Source: Phanerodontia chrysosporium (taxonomy: Eukaryota > Basidiomycota > Agaricomycetes > Polyporales > Phanerochaetaceae). Taken from it: a stretch of DNA of 64,000 nucleotides. Of the stretch, positions 46,343-57,210 are shown piece after piece. Each line of letters opens with the position of its first letter. The stretch's first letter is position 1. The translations under genes were made by a program, and so were the position numbers. Under the pieces are notes generated by a model. The model was not told the DNA's origin, ran no database searches, and was given only the letters and a program-made list of their open reading frames with translations. The stretch covers positions 1 to 64,000 of the forward strand of contig MJGA01000011.1 in the NCBI GenBank assembly GCA_001910725.1. Reading direction: 5' to 3'.

Positions 46343-46770
46343 ATGACGGCTCCTACTATAGCGTCGGCAACGTACTCAGACGACCAGGTCGGGGAACCTC
46401 ATAGCCTTGGACAACTCCCGCAGAAGCTCATAGATGCGATCACCTCAGGGACGACATCGCTACGCTGGAAACGCTGCACGCTCGCAGGCTGCCTGCTGCA
46501 CGCGCGAGCTACCGAAAATCCGTTTGCCGCTCGCCCAGCTCCTCTCACGTTGGGGCTTTCGGCCGCATCGGCACGCTGCACGCGTCTGCGCAGATACGGG
46601 AACACCCCGCCGACATGACCCCGGGCGAGCTGCGCTTCGAGGACTGGTTGATAGCCACGGAGCTGTCGCGCATGCGCTGGCTCACGCTCTTTCGAAGTGA
46701 GCTGCTCCTGCATCGCCAGCCAGACAGCACGGTGCCTGTGCCACCCCAGTCACCGCCGCCTGCGCAGCGC
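46343..46770 (+). pseudogene. N-terminal part of an F-box-like gene cut by Plavaka
   Basis: It starts MTAPTIASATYSDD and has the F-box-like LPQKLIDAI and CTLAGCLLHA in one frame. ELRFEDWLIATELSRMRWLTLF and HRQPDSTVPVPPQSPPP follow in another, so it contains a frameshift or internal deletion. It ends at the TSD TC at 46771-46772. The continuing part is at 52782. Confidence 0.6.
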
Positions 46771-47042
46771 TCCATCAGGAAACACTGACCTTGCTACGGA
46801 GCTCTCCGTACCTGGTGTAGCCAGTGTAGGTGCGGTAGAAAGGTTGGGGTTTACGGGGCGCCCGTAGCACCGCGCCAAGGCTTCGGGGCGCTGCGTAGCC
46901 TCCGTTCAAGACTACGTAGCCTTCCGTAGCAGGCCGTTGGTCAAGTGCAGCTACAGGAGCCCCATGTAATCAATGTGTGCCTACTGTAGTCACACTAGTT
47001 GAAGCTCTAATTAAATATATTTCGGAGTCCCCATTAATCTAT

Positions 47043-49214
47043 CTACATGGCAGTACTGTCGTCATCGGTGTCGAGGTGCGCCCGAGAAAGTTCCTCGCGC
47101 ATGCGCTGCGCCTCCTCGCGTGAAAATGCAGCGTCTTCATCGATGCTGGTAAGCTGGAGACCAGACAGCGTCCTGGGTAATGCAGAAGTGAGCGAAATAT
47201 AACAACGAGAGGGAAATGACATACACGACATGGTCGAACATCTTCCTGCGAACCTTCCGCGCGCCCACTCGATCGAGATCGGCCCAGTTCTCGACTCGTT
47301 TGCAGTTCGCCTTGTACTTCATAAGGTATTTGTCCTCCGTGAATTGTGCGGACTTGTTATACGCGCCTGAATCCCACGCATCTAGACAAAATTCCAGCTT
47401 ACAACGCTGTAAATCACTATCAAGGACGACAAGAGCATATGAAACGTACCATCGTGAGCAAAAGCGCTAGTGTTGGCTGCGGCACCGGCTTCAGTTCGCT
47501 TGAGAATCGGGGTCCGAATGCCGTCTTCGACGTGAAAAACTGGTCCTTCAGGGCGCGTGCGAATAGTGTATGCTGCGCGAAACCAGTGCGTGCGTCGGGG
47601 TCCTGTGAAGAGAAGCGGGTAGATAGTAGGATAGTGATAAAGGAAATGTTATACTTACCTTGTAACAGAAACGAGGTGGCGCACCACTCTTGAGGTAGAC
47701 GATCTGAGCCTTATTTGCTTCGCGCGAGGCCTCACTGGCGAGATCTTCACGGAGGTTGTAGGTGGGAACCACTTGAGCACGCACAGCATCCTTGAGATGT
47801 CCGCGAAATGTCGATCCTTGCCGTATAATCTGCGGAACATTATGGTGGTGAGACTGCAGAGTGACCAGCACAAACAACGTACCATTTGGACTATTGGAGC
47901 ACAGTCCGTTGGTGAAAAATTCTTGCCTGCGTCACGGCACGCGCTGCGGAATGCATCTTTCGCAGCCAGGATCTGCTCCTCGGCATCTGGGAATGCATGT
48001 ACTGTCAGCAAGCGCACGTTGTATCGGTCGTACGCGTCTTGAATGATTACGCTCGTCTCCTTCTCGTAGTCGACCAGTCGGTGCTTGGCACCTTGGGGAC
48101 GAGGTGCCCTCAAGAGGATGTTATCGAAGGGTCCCGAGGTGGGCGACGGTGACCGTGAAAGGGAGCGCAGCCGGCGGCGGGATTGAAGTGGCCTATGGTG
48201 CGCTTCACGGGATGTTGGAGTGGGCGAGCGCGTTCCGCGGCGGCTTGAACTTGAGAGCGCGGTTGTGGCGGATGGCTCACTGGTGCAGACACTGTGCTCT
48301 CCGTCGTCACATACGGGATGGGTGTTGCTCACCGGGTGGGTTATGTCACTTGCGCCTTCGGCAACCATCCCCGCGGCTTGTTTGTCATACAATGCTGTTG
48401 TCGAGCTCGGTGAATTGCGATGTGGATGTGAGGGCCGCGATCCGAAGACCTGGGACGGTGCTGAGCGTACATGATCGGCGCTGTTCAAGCCGTGAGCCTG
48501 GCCGTTCTGCATATCTAGACACATGTGAATGGATTGAACACGCAACTACACGAAAAATCATGAGCGTACCATTTGTCAACGGTGCATCGATAGGCTGTCC
48601 CACAGGAGAGCCGCTAAAATCTTCGTCGTTGTCTGAGGACGTGGAGTCACCGACTCGAGGAAGCGTCCGCTTCGGGGCTGACCTGCTGATGACGCCAAGG
48701 CTTCGAAACTACGGAGCCATCAATTTGAGGTGTATTCAAGACGACGTACTGCTTACCATGGAGTAGGAGCCATCGTCCTCAGATTCTACACCTGACCCCT
48801 CAGCCTGCTCCGCATCCGGTGTCGATTCCGGTGGACTCGACGTGTTCCTCTGCGACTGTGCTCCCCGGTTTTTGGATTCTTCAAGTTCTTTTCTCAAGGC
48901 TTCGATCTGTCGACGTAGTGATTTCTCGGTAGCCGTCTCTGCTATGAAGAGCGCGCACCGAGTAGATGAATATACAAAGTCAGCAAGAACTTGGAGTGAA
49001 GAAACAGATCCTGCGCACCTTTCTCTTTCTCCTTGCCGGATTTTGCATGCTTGCGTGGCGCTGTCATAGAGTTACCTTCCAAGATCTTGCTGCGTTTGCG
49101 GGCATGACTTGTAGGTTTTCTGCCCTGACCCTTGTCTGTGGGAAGGCCTTCGTCTTCGTTTTCGGAGCTAGATGCAGCTTGTCGCTGCCGCCGGCGACGT
49201 GTGCTGGGTGCCAT
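47043..49214 (-). CDS. DUF6532 protein, partner gene of the Plavaka element
   Basis: Eight exons (49019-49214, 48757-48938, 48570-48708, 47883-48514, 47659-47829, 47450-47602, 47225-47406, 47043-47172) join in frame to 594 residues. The start is basic (MAPSTRRRRQRQ). A coiled coil follows (TEKSLRRQIEALRKELEESK), then an acidic Ser-rich linker with an SR-like patch. The DUF6532 domain has IIQDAYDRYNVRLLT, DAEEQILAAKDAF, GSTFRGHLKDAVRAQV, TGFAQHTLFARALKDQFF, PQPTLALLLTM and CLDAWDSGAY. DUF6532 has no known biochemical function. The start lies 180 bp from that of the transposase on the other strand, suggesting co-expression from one promoter region. All introns are 46-71 bp apart from exact length uncertainty at the last donor. 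Confidence 0.85.
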
Positions 49215-49394
49215 CTTGAGTGGTCGTGCGTTGTATTGCTGTTCTAGAGTTGTGGGAGGTGAGGGCTCGAGGTCAAAATTTGCGCACCGATGACGCGGCG
49301 GCGGCACCGCGGCGGGGACTGCCGAACACATTCCACTTTCGTCCTCACCTTGCAATAGGCCACAACGCCCTTCTCCTTTATTCTCTGCACAAGA
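49215..49394. promoter_or_regulatory. shared divergent promoter region of the Plavaka element
   Basis: Only 180 bp separate the start codons of the DUF6532 gene (minus) and the transposase (plus). Both must be driven from within this interval or from overlapping leaders. No canonical TATA is obvious. Confidence 0.6.
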
Positions 49395-52300
49395 ATGATT
49401 CCCCATCCTTCCTCGTTGCGGTGTCAGTTCTGCGGAGTTGTCAAGAAATCAGCAAAAGGCCTAAAATCGCATTTAAGGCAAGCGAAGAAATGCCGAGCAG
49501 CATTCATTCGACACACCGAAACACTCCAGCAGTTTGACATAGACGACGTTGCGAGGGCATCTTCTGATCAATCCGAGGATGACTTGGGACCAACATTATC
49601 TGCCGAAGGGGGAGGAGAGGTGAATGTATCAGGGAATCCGCCGAGTATCCAAGAATCCCACTGTGAAAGCTTACCCATATCCACCGACCACTCTTCAGAG
49701 TCGCCGCCCGAGCACCCATCTAAGCGTGCTTGTACCGAAGGATTGGACCGAGATCTAGAGCCTGGCGGACTTCCCAAGCGGCCAGCAATCGATCGTTCCT
49801 ATAGGCGGGCTGTCAAAACGTATGGTTCGGGGAAGACGCACTTTCAAAGGATACACCGAAAGCGGGTTGACCAAGGACGTACTGCGAATCCATGCGCACC
49901 ATTTGCGAGCGCAGAGGAATGGGAGTTTGCCCGATGGCTTATAACTTCTGGCTTGAGCCAGAAGTCTGTGGGGAAACTCCTCAAACTCGACTTGGTGAGT
50001 ATTATGTCTCTTTCATGAGTGCACGACGACTTACCATCCACAAGATTAAGAACCGCACTAACCTCTCGTTCAAGACGAGCCGCGCTTTCTTTCGCAAGAT
50101 CGACTCCTTGCCCCGTGGTGCTGAGTGGGAGTGCGAGATGCTGACAGCGAGCGGGGATGTCATCGACGAGACGACTGGGAGACACCGTGTACAGACGTTT
50201 GAGCTCTGGAAACGCAATCCTATAGAATGCATCAGAGAATTGTTGGGGAATCCTGCGTTTGCTGAGCATATTCGATACGCACCGGAACGCATCTATGAGG
50301 ACAGCGAGGGCATGCGGCCGATCTGGAGCGAGATGTGGACAGCAGACTGGTGGGAGATGGTTCAGGTGAGAGAAATCCAGTCTGCGAGCGCATTGAGGAC
50401 TCACCATCATTGCTAGAAACGACTTCCAACAGGTGCCGTGATTGCGCCCATCATTCTGGCTACGGACAAGACGCAGCTATCAGCATTCAGTGGAGATAAG
50501 AATGCATGGCCGGTCTATCTCACCGTGGGGAACATTTCAAAGAAGCTGCGTCGCTCACCAAGTTCACACGCAACCGTTCTGATCGGTTACCTTCCCGCGG
50601 ACAAGCTGGACTGCTTCTCCAGTAGTGACCGTCGAAGAAAGGCTTCGTATCAGCTCTTTCATGACTGTATGCGTGCGCTTCTCAAGCCTCTCATCGAGGC
50701 AGGGTTAAACGGCGTCGAAATGACATGTGCCGACGGCTTGAAGCGGCTTGTGTACCCCATCCTCGCGGCGTATATCGCAGATCATCCCGAGCAGTGCCTT
50801 GTTACCTGCGTCAAGGAGAACTGGTGCCCAAAATGTCTTGTCAAGCCGTGGCAGCGTGGAAATGGAAGTGGAACGTACGCACGCCCTCGCGACCCTGAGA
50901 AGACCGCCCAAATGCTGAAGCAAGCCGCGAAAGGCCGCAAGCCCCCCGGCTTCGACGACGAAGGCTTGCGTGCAGTGAAGCCATTCTGGGCAGACCTCCC
51001 GCATTGCGACATCTTCAAATGCATCACGCCGGACCTTCTCCATCAGCTGCACAAGGGCATGTTCAAGGATCATGTCGTGAAGTGGGCGGCTGCCTGCATG
51101 GAGGGCGGGGATGATGAGATTGATCGAAGGTTCAAGTGCATGCCTGCTCACCCTGATCTTCGCCACTTCAAGAAGGGCATTTCACTTATCTCGCAATGGA
51201 CCGGCACGGAGTACAAGAACATGGAGAAGGTTTTCCTTGGCGTGCTTGCCGGCGGTGCTCCTTCAGAAGTTCTACGCGCCGTCCGCGCACTTCTGGACTT
51301 CGTCTATTATGCACGGTTCGAGGCACACACTGAGTCCTCTTTGCAGGCTCTCGAAGAAGCTTGGCGTACCTTTCACCTGTACAAGAACGCATTTCTCGCG
51401 TATTACGCTGCGAAGGAAGATATGCCACCTAGCTGGGCTGACTTCAACAACATCCCGAAGCTTCATGCGATGGACCACTATGTAGAGGCTATCCGACTGC
51501 TCGGAAGTGCCGATGGATATAGTACGGAGGGTCCTGAACGCCTGCATATCAACTTTGCGAAACTCAGCTATCGCGCAAGCAACAAAAAGAACTACTTACC
51601 TCAGATGACGACATGGCTTGACCGTCAAGAAGCCGTCGAACGCTTTGACGCTTACCTCCAGTGGGCCCAGCACACGCCTGTCATCTTGGACCGTGACGAG
51701 CATGAATCGGATTCGGAAAGCGGTGACGAAGATGATGACAGCGCGGAGGTTCGGCAGTCAGACGCGTCAGATGACGAAGATGTCGAGGAGCACAAAGCGG
51801 CATCGAGCCCGAATATCCGGTATAAGATTGCGAAGCGGCCTGTCCACGTCGGAGTGCGGGCAAGGGAGGTCGCAGAGAAGTTTGGCGCCTCGCATTTCTC
51901 CTGGTATCTCGAGGAATTCCTGACTGAACAGGCGAAGTCAGCTAGCACAGCAGTGTTGCGTACAACCCCCAGGCTCGAGACAATCACCATAGATACATGC
52001 GTGTCCATCTACAAGCAGTTCAAGCTCAAGCTTCCCGTCGTCACCCAAGTTTCCGCCCAATCTCAGTGGGACACCATTCGCGCTACCTTGCCAAAGGTCG
52101 AACTTGTTGATGGCGTCGAGATCTCGAGATCTGCAGGCCAGTACTCGACGATTCTCGCACGGGCAGCGCGCAGTCGGCATTCAGTGGCGGACTCGCAAAA
52201 CCCTTTACAAGGTACGTCGTTTTGTATTGCAGAGCATTCTCATACATTGATAATGTTGGCAGGGCTTCGCGTCGGCCGTGTGCGAGTTATCTTTCAGGCC

Positions 52301-52615
52301 CCGGAAGCATTCCTTCCTCTCGCACCGGAGCCATTAGCATACATCGAGTGGTTTACCGCCCCGACTGCATACGATGACGACCTCCGGATGTACTCGGTCT
52401 CTCCTTCGACGACGCGGCAGGAGCGCAGCGCCTCTATCATCCCGATCACAGATATCGTACGTTCGTGCCATCTGGTCCCACATTGGGGCAAGCGGATCCC
52501 TCGGACATGGACACAAGAGGAAGTTCTCGACCAGGCGCAGAGATTCTACATCAATCCCTACTTGCGCCTTCTGGATTTTGTACTTCTACGTTACTTGCCG
52601 TATACTATCAAGTGA
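49395..52615 (+). CDS. Plavaka transposase
   Basis: Exons 49395-49994, 50045-50365, 50417-52211 and 52263-52615 join in frame to 1022 residues. It opens with a zinc-finger-like LRCQFCGVVKKSAKGLKSHL...KKC, then an acidic linker and WEFARWLITSGLSQKSVGKLLKL. The DDE/RNase H core shows ILATDKTQLSAFSGDKNAWPVYLTVGNI (first Asp) and LIGYLP. A zinc-ligand cluster (CVKENWCPKC) is followed by CDIFKCITPDLLHQLHKGMFKDH (Asp and His) and TEGPERLHINFAKL (probable Glu). A C-terminal domain follows. Intron 1 ends AAG. All joins are open, so the protein is probably complete; it should act on the TIRs at 46773 and 52779. Confidence 0.92.
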
Positions 52616-52781
52616 TTACAGGATGTATTACGGTGTGCAGCACTGCAGCGACCATCCCAAGAGAGGTGAAGGCTACGTACTTCTACGGGGTGCTACGGAG
52701 ATGTGAGTCGCGCGTCCGCTGCTACGGTAGCAGACGTCATCGACGCGCGCGCTACGGCGCTAAACGGTGTTTCCTGATGTC

Positions 52782-53621
52782 CCTCGGTCGCTTGCGAGCA
52801 CTCCACGTCCCACTGCACTGCTTAAACTGGATACTCTGGCTCTTCGTCACCACTGGCCTTCTGCATGTGCACGACGTCTTCGCACGCCCCGTCGTGCCGC
52901 TTGCACCTGTGCGCCACACCATCACACACCTCGTGACCCGAGAGGTTGATTGCGAGGCCCTGCAGTTCCTGGCACGCATAGTCGTCCCCGGGAAACCCGA
53001 GAGCCTTGCTACCCACGTCGTGGGGCCGTTCGCACAGAATGACGGACACGAGACGGTGCAGGAGCTCGTACAAGCAGATAGGTCCCACCCTCAGGGCTAC
53101 ATCCATATTACGTCTGAGTCATCCTATCGCCACCGTGCGTGAATACTTGCCAAATTACTACGCTTCTAACACTCATAGCATTTCCTAGCACCACCCGGAC
53201 CTCTCTACGCTTGCGCACCTCGTCCACGTCACCCTGAACACCGACAGCTTCTGCATGGTTACTCTACCTTGCGTTCCTGAGGTCCATGGCACCCATCGTG
53301 CGCTGCGTTACGCTCCGGTGGGAGGGCAGCTTCGCAGGCATCGCGAACGATGACTCCGTTGCGAGGTGGTTGTCCGCAGTAGACTGGGGTGCGGTTGCCC
53401 GCGCCCTCGGACGCTGTACAGGTCTTGTGCGCGTAGAGCTCGGGGCTGTGGCCCGCACCGCGTGGCGCACAGTCGATCCGCTAGAAGGCAACGAAACAGC
53501 CAAGGCGACCGTGGCAGCGGCCCTTCCCCATGGTTTAGAAGAATCACGAAGTTTATTTGAGATATGGGAACGTTGTAAGTCAAGGATACGCAGAGCCTCT
53601 AGCCAGGCCGCATGGCATTGA
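52782..53621 (+). pseudogene. C-terminal part of the F-box-like gene cut by Plavaka
   Basis: Resumes the frame of 46343-46770 with SLGRLRALHVPLHCLNW, then PLAPVRHTITHLVTREVDCEALQFLARIVVPG, which aligns with 45290-45560. After a putative intron the family block LSTLAHLVHVTLNTDSFC continues in one frame and LAFLRSMAPIVRCVTLRW...SVARWLSAVDWGAVARALGRC in another, showing a one-base frameshift near 53255. It ends close to AT-rich repeats at 53620-53660. Confidence 0.6.
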
Positions 53622-53970
53622 ATATTGAATATTGATATTGAGGCTTGAAGCTTGAGGTCTCAGTCCATACACTGGTGACTTCTCGATCACTCACTTGCGA
53701 TGTATTTTATGTAAGACTCAACCACCATCGATTCAGAGGCCATAATTTCGGTCACGTATGACAATTTATGCTGGCATGAAATCATCCCGATCGTAAGGAT
53801 GGTATGGGCGCTAACATCTGTACGAGGCCACCGTAGTGCGACACATTCCAAATTGGGTAACCGAGGTTGTTTGCGAACCACCACCACCGCCACGTCCTTT
53901 TGTCCCTACAACACCGTGCTGAAGGCCACCAGGCTATGAAGCGCTCCTTTTGGGAAATGCTTTCAGAACC

Positions 53971-53986
53971 CTCGTATATATACGAG
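53971..53986 (+). promoter_or_regulatory. palindromic TATA element of the kinase gene
   Basis: CTCGTATATATACGAG is a perfect 16-bp palindrome centred on TATATATA, 36 bp upstream of the kinase ATG at 54022. Core promoter function is inferred from position. Confidence 0.55.
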
Positions 53987-54021
53987 CGTGCTCGCGTCGA
54001 TGTACCACATTATTCGCCGGT

Positions 54022-56863
54022 ATGGCTCACTCCTTTGATCCTACTCTCCTCACTCATGCTGCTCACCCTACCCCTGCGCGTTCGAACCACACACAGACTG
54101 TTCCTGGAAATGCTCGTGTAGAGCAAGGCCGTGACGCGGTATGCCTCGACCTCGACGAGGCGGTCAGTGTGGTTCAGCTTCGCGATTTCCGCGAGCATCT
54201 GCTCCCCGACCTGCGCCCCGAGATCAAACTCGACGTGGTCCTCGAGCAACTGCGCATCGATGGCACTATCAAAGGCCCGCGCTGGAATCTCTTTTCTAGC
54301 GACCCGAGTAAGACGATAGTTCCGGAGCCAGAACCCAACAAGGCGCCCGTCGTCGTACACGAGGACATTGCGTTCAAGAATATCGTCGAGCTTTCGGAGA
54401 GGATTGTGAACGCATGTATCATTTCATCAGGAATTTGTTCTCACAAACAACTGTGCAAACTCGCCAACAATCCCTCATCGATGCCGCTCTGCGAGACGCG
54501 CCACAGCCTGCGATCCAGACCTGACAGCTACCTTCTGCTCACTTCTTCAGAGGTATTTGCGGGTTCGAAGTCAAAGGCCAAGTGGATCGAGGTCGCTGCT
54601 CCTGGAGAGTTCAAGAAGAACAATACCGAACATGCCAGACTGGATGTGAGTACATCACGTCCTGGCATACTCTTCGGGGCCATAGCTAACACAATGGTCT
54701 AGAATCGACGAAAGATTCTCTGGTCCCTGTATCACATCATGCGGGAGGATATTAGGAGACGGTTTGTCATTGGCTACACTATAGAGGATCGAATGATGCG
54801 GCTTTGGTACTGCAGCCGCTCTGAGGTCCTCGTATCCACGCCGTTTGACTTCATTGCCGTACGTTTCTCGCTCAACCCTGCCCAACCTCATCTGATTCAT
54901 GTGTGTTGAAACAGAACCACGAGATGATGGCGGACTTTATTCTGTCCATGGCGTTCGCAGAAGAACACGAGCTCGGATGGGATCCGACGATCCGACGCTG
55001 TCCACTTGCGCCATCTCAGAAGGACCCACAGTACGATATCATCGTCCGTGATATTTCCGGAAGCCATCCTGTCGAGAAGACGTATCGAACCAAATACCTC
55101 ATATGGAACTACGGGGCCGACGCCGTCCGTGGACGTGGGACGAGGGTTTGGTCGGTAGTAGAAGTTGATGAGCAGGGACAAGAAGGCACCCGTCAGTATG
55201 CGCTGAAGGAGGTGTGGGGAGACGAAGATCGCGAACCGGAGGGCAGGATATCCCAGAGGCTCCGAAGACGGGTCGTCGAAAGCGGAGACGGCGGTCTCCA
55301 GCACGATTTCGACCTATACGTCATGCAGGTCCACGCATATGGAGAGGTTTGGGTCGACTCTCGAGTCGACCGAACAGACCGTTTCAAGCGCTGCAGGGAC
55401 GGAAGAGCTCTTCCCGTGATTGATACGCTCGGCATTGCGGTCGGGTTCCGCCAAATCGACGAAGGCAATCCCAACGAAGTGAAGCTACCGCGTCGTGGTA
55501 TACCCGAGCAGGGGCAGCCTACTGCTAAAGCGAAGGGTCAGCTGCTCACGTACTCGCACAAGATCCATCAGCGTACTGTCTTCAAGAACACGGGTGAAGA
55601 CATTTTTTCAGCGTCAGATCTCCGTGGGGCCTTCGAAATGATTTTGCACGTTGTAAAAGGTCAGTCCTCACTGTATACGAATACTTCTTCCCTGCGTTCT
55701 AATTATGAGCAGGGCTACATGTATTGCACTCGGTGGGCTGGATACACCGGGATATCAGCTATGGGAATGTCCTGGTATGCGGCCAGAATGCCAAGATTAC
55801 TGATCTAGAGTACTCCAAGGAGCTATCTGATGACAGTGTACACCACGGACTACGCACGGTGAGTCATATCCTTCGTTGATGATACTCTGGACGACGAGCT
55901 GACTAGGTCTAGGGGACGCCATACTTCATGTCCGAAGAGGTCCGCAAGCTCGACTACATCTTCAAACCAACGCCCGATGACGACTCCAACTCCGACTCCG
56001 ATGCCGATGAAGGCGACTCTGCTCGGCCTACGGCCGTGCAGAATGCCTCAAGCAAGGACGAAAGAGTAAGCAGTGCGGTGTCGTCGAAGGCAGCGGCAGC
56101 TGACCCTCACAACAAGGCTTTAGCCACTTCGACCTTCCCCTCTCGCACTAAGACAACTCGGAAACAGCTCAAGTTCCGACACAACCCTTTACACGACATG
56201 GAATCCGTTCTCTGGCTATCGCTGTTTGTGCTTCTAATTGCTGAATACGAGAATGGCGAGCGTGGTCCGGACGGGGAGCGTCTATACGATTCAGAGACGT
56301 TCAAACGCTTCCTAGAGGCGCAGCAAGACTTCGCCTGGGCCTTGTTCCACAGCGACGAGACTCGTCTCTATGTGATGCTCACGGGTGGAGTGCTCGCAGC
56401 CCCACCACCTGACCTCCATCCGACTGTTCAAAAGGTCCTATCCGAGCTATGCAAGATGCGGACGACCCTGGCACGCGCATACAGAAAGGTTGAGAAGAAT
56501 ATCAGGCAGAAGGGCTACGAAGAACTCTCCCCAATCAGCTGGACCGAGATCGACAAGAAGTTGATGACGCGTCTACAAAAGATCATCGCTATCCTCGAAA
56601 AGGAGCCTCTCACCTTTGTAGAGGATCCAGAGAAGCGAAAGCAGCAAGTGCGAGTGCCGAAGATCCTCCTCAACGCCGGGCGAAAGCGCGGCGCTCAGGA
56701 CGGAGTCGCTGACGAGCCCAGGGAGGACGATGACGGCGACTCGCACCGACACAAGAAGATTATGAAGACCGAAGATGGCGGTGACGTGTCCACTTCGAGA
56801 CCTCTGGGTCAGCTTCGCTCCCTCATGGATCACATGACTGCCGCGCAGGAGGATTCCGAATAA
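54022..56863 (+). CDS. FunK1 fungal-type protein kinase
   Basis: Exons 54022-54645, 54703-54858, 54915-55659, 55713-55858 and 55913-56863 join in frame to 873 residues. FunK1 kinases are a mushroom-expanded eukaryotic-like Ser/Thr kinase family. The N-terminal FunK1 block has CETRHSLRSRPDSYLLL and KILWSLYHIMREDIRRRFV. The kinase core has YALKEVW (Lys near 358), GLHVLHSVGWIHRDISYGNVLV (catalytic Asp near 522), ITDLEYSK in place of DFG, GTPYFMSEEV and HNPLHDMESVLWL. The tail is acidic and basic in turn (nuclear-signal-like KRKQQ). Donor GTCAGT at 55660 is unusual, but splicing there is what keeps the HRD loop in frame. Everything needed for catalysis appears present. Confidence 0.9.
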
Positions 56864-57180
56864 TTCTCATGTCGATTATGGTTGAGTTCATAGACTTCAT
56901 TATATCTATCCATATGGTCACTTTTGCTATGTATACATTGCGCATGCGTAGAAGATTCAATCCCACTGAGACATACGGACGGTGAATCGAAGGACCATTG
57001 ACACAGCGTGGGCAAGCAGCTTGAATTAACGGAAAACTGTTTCAATTTATGGCGGCGTACATACAGACACTGGATTAGGTTGCACGAAGCGAAAAGCAAC
57101 TATCACACGAAAGCAACAGCAGAGCACGACAGGACATACAGAGACACATAAGATATAAATTATGCAAGTGCGCGACGCCT
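56864..57180. other. intergenic between kinase and DUF2235 gene end
   Basis: AT-rich, no gene. It contains the convergent 3' ends of the kinase (plus) and the original DUF2235 gene (minus). Confidence 0.6.
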
Positions 57181-57210
57181 TCACAGGACCCAGTCAATCT
57201 CCTTCCGCAC
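57181..57210 (-). pseudogene. displaced original 3' end of the DUF2235 gene
   Basis: Read on the minus strand from the TSD, the sequence would continue the DUF2235 frame with K-E-I-D-W-V-L and a TGA stop at 57183-57181. The hAT element now separates this from the rest of the gene. The TSD TTCCGCAC occupies 57203-57210. Confidence 0.75.

Larger units (their letters stand above)
46773..52779 (+). mobile_element. Plavaka-type DNA transposon
   Basis: The element is 6,007 bp. Both ends read CATCAGGAAACAC in inverted orientation (46773-46785, 52767-52779), followed by imperfect subterminal repeats around CTACGG/CCGTAG: many within 46790-46945 and again within 52670-52760. The flanking 2-bp TSD is TC (46771-46772, 52780-52781). 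Removing the element with one TC joins the two F-box relic halves in the same reading frame, which supports these limits. It carries a Plavaka transposase on the plus strand and a divergent DUF6532 gene. Plavaka elements are CACTA-related transposons described from mushrooms. Confidence 0.85.

Noticed and set aside
46780..46784. A CACTA-like terminus (CACTG) for the Plavaka element, a few bases inside the assigned end
   Set aside because: The inverted repeat extends outward to CATCAGG at both ends, and only that limit gives a direct TC duplication and a restored host frame.
55700..55740. An apparent one-base frameshift before the HRD loop of the FunK1 kinase
   Set aside because: Splicing from the donor at 55660 to the acceptor ending at 55712 gives GLHVLHSVGWIHRD in frame, so the gene is intact.
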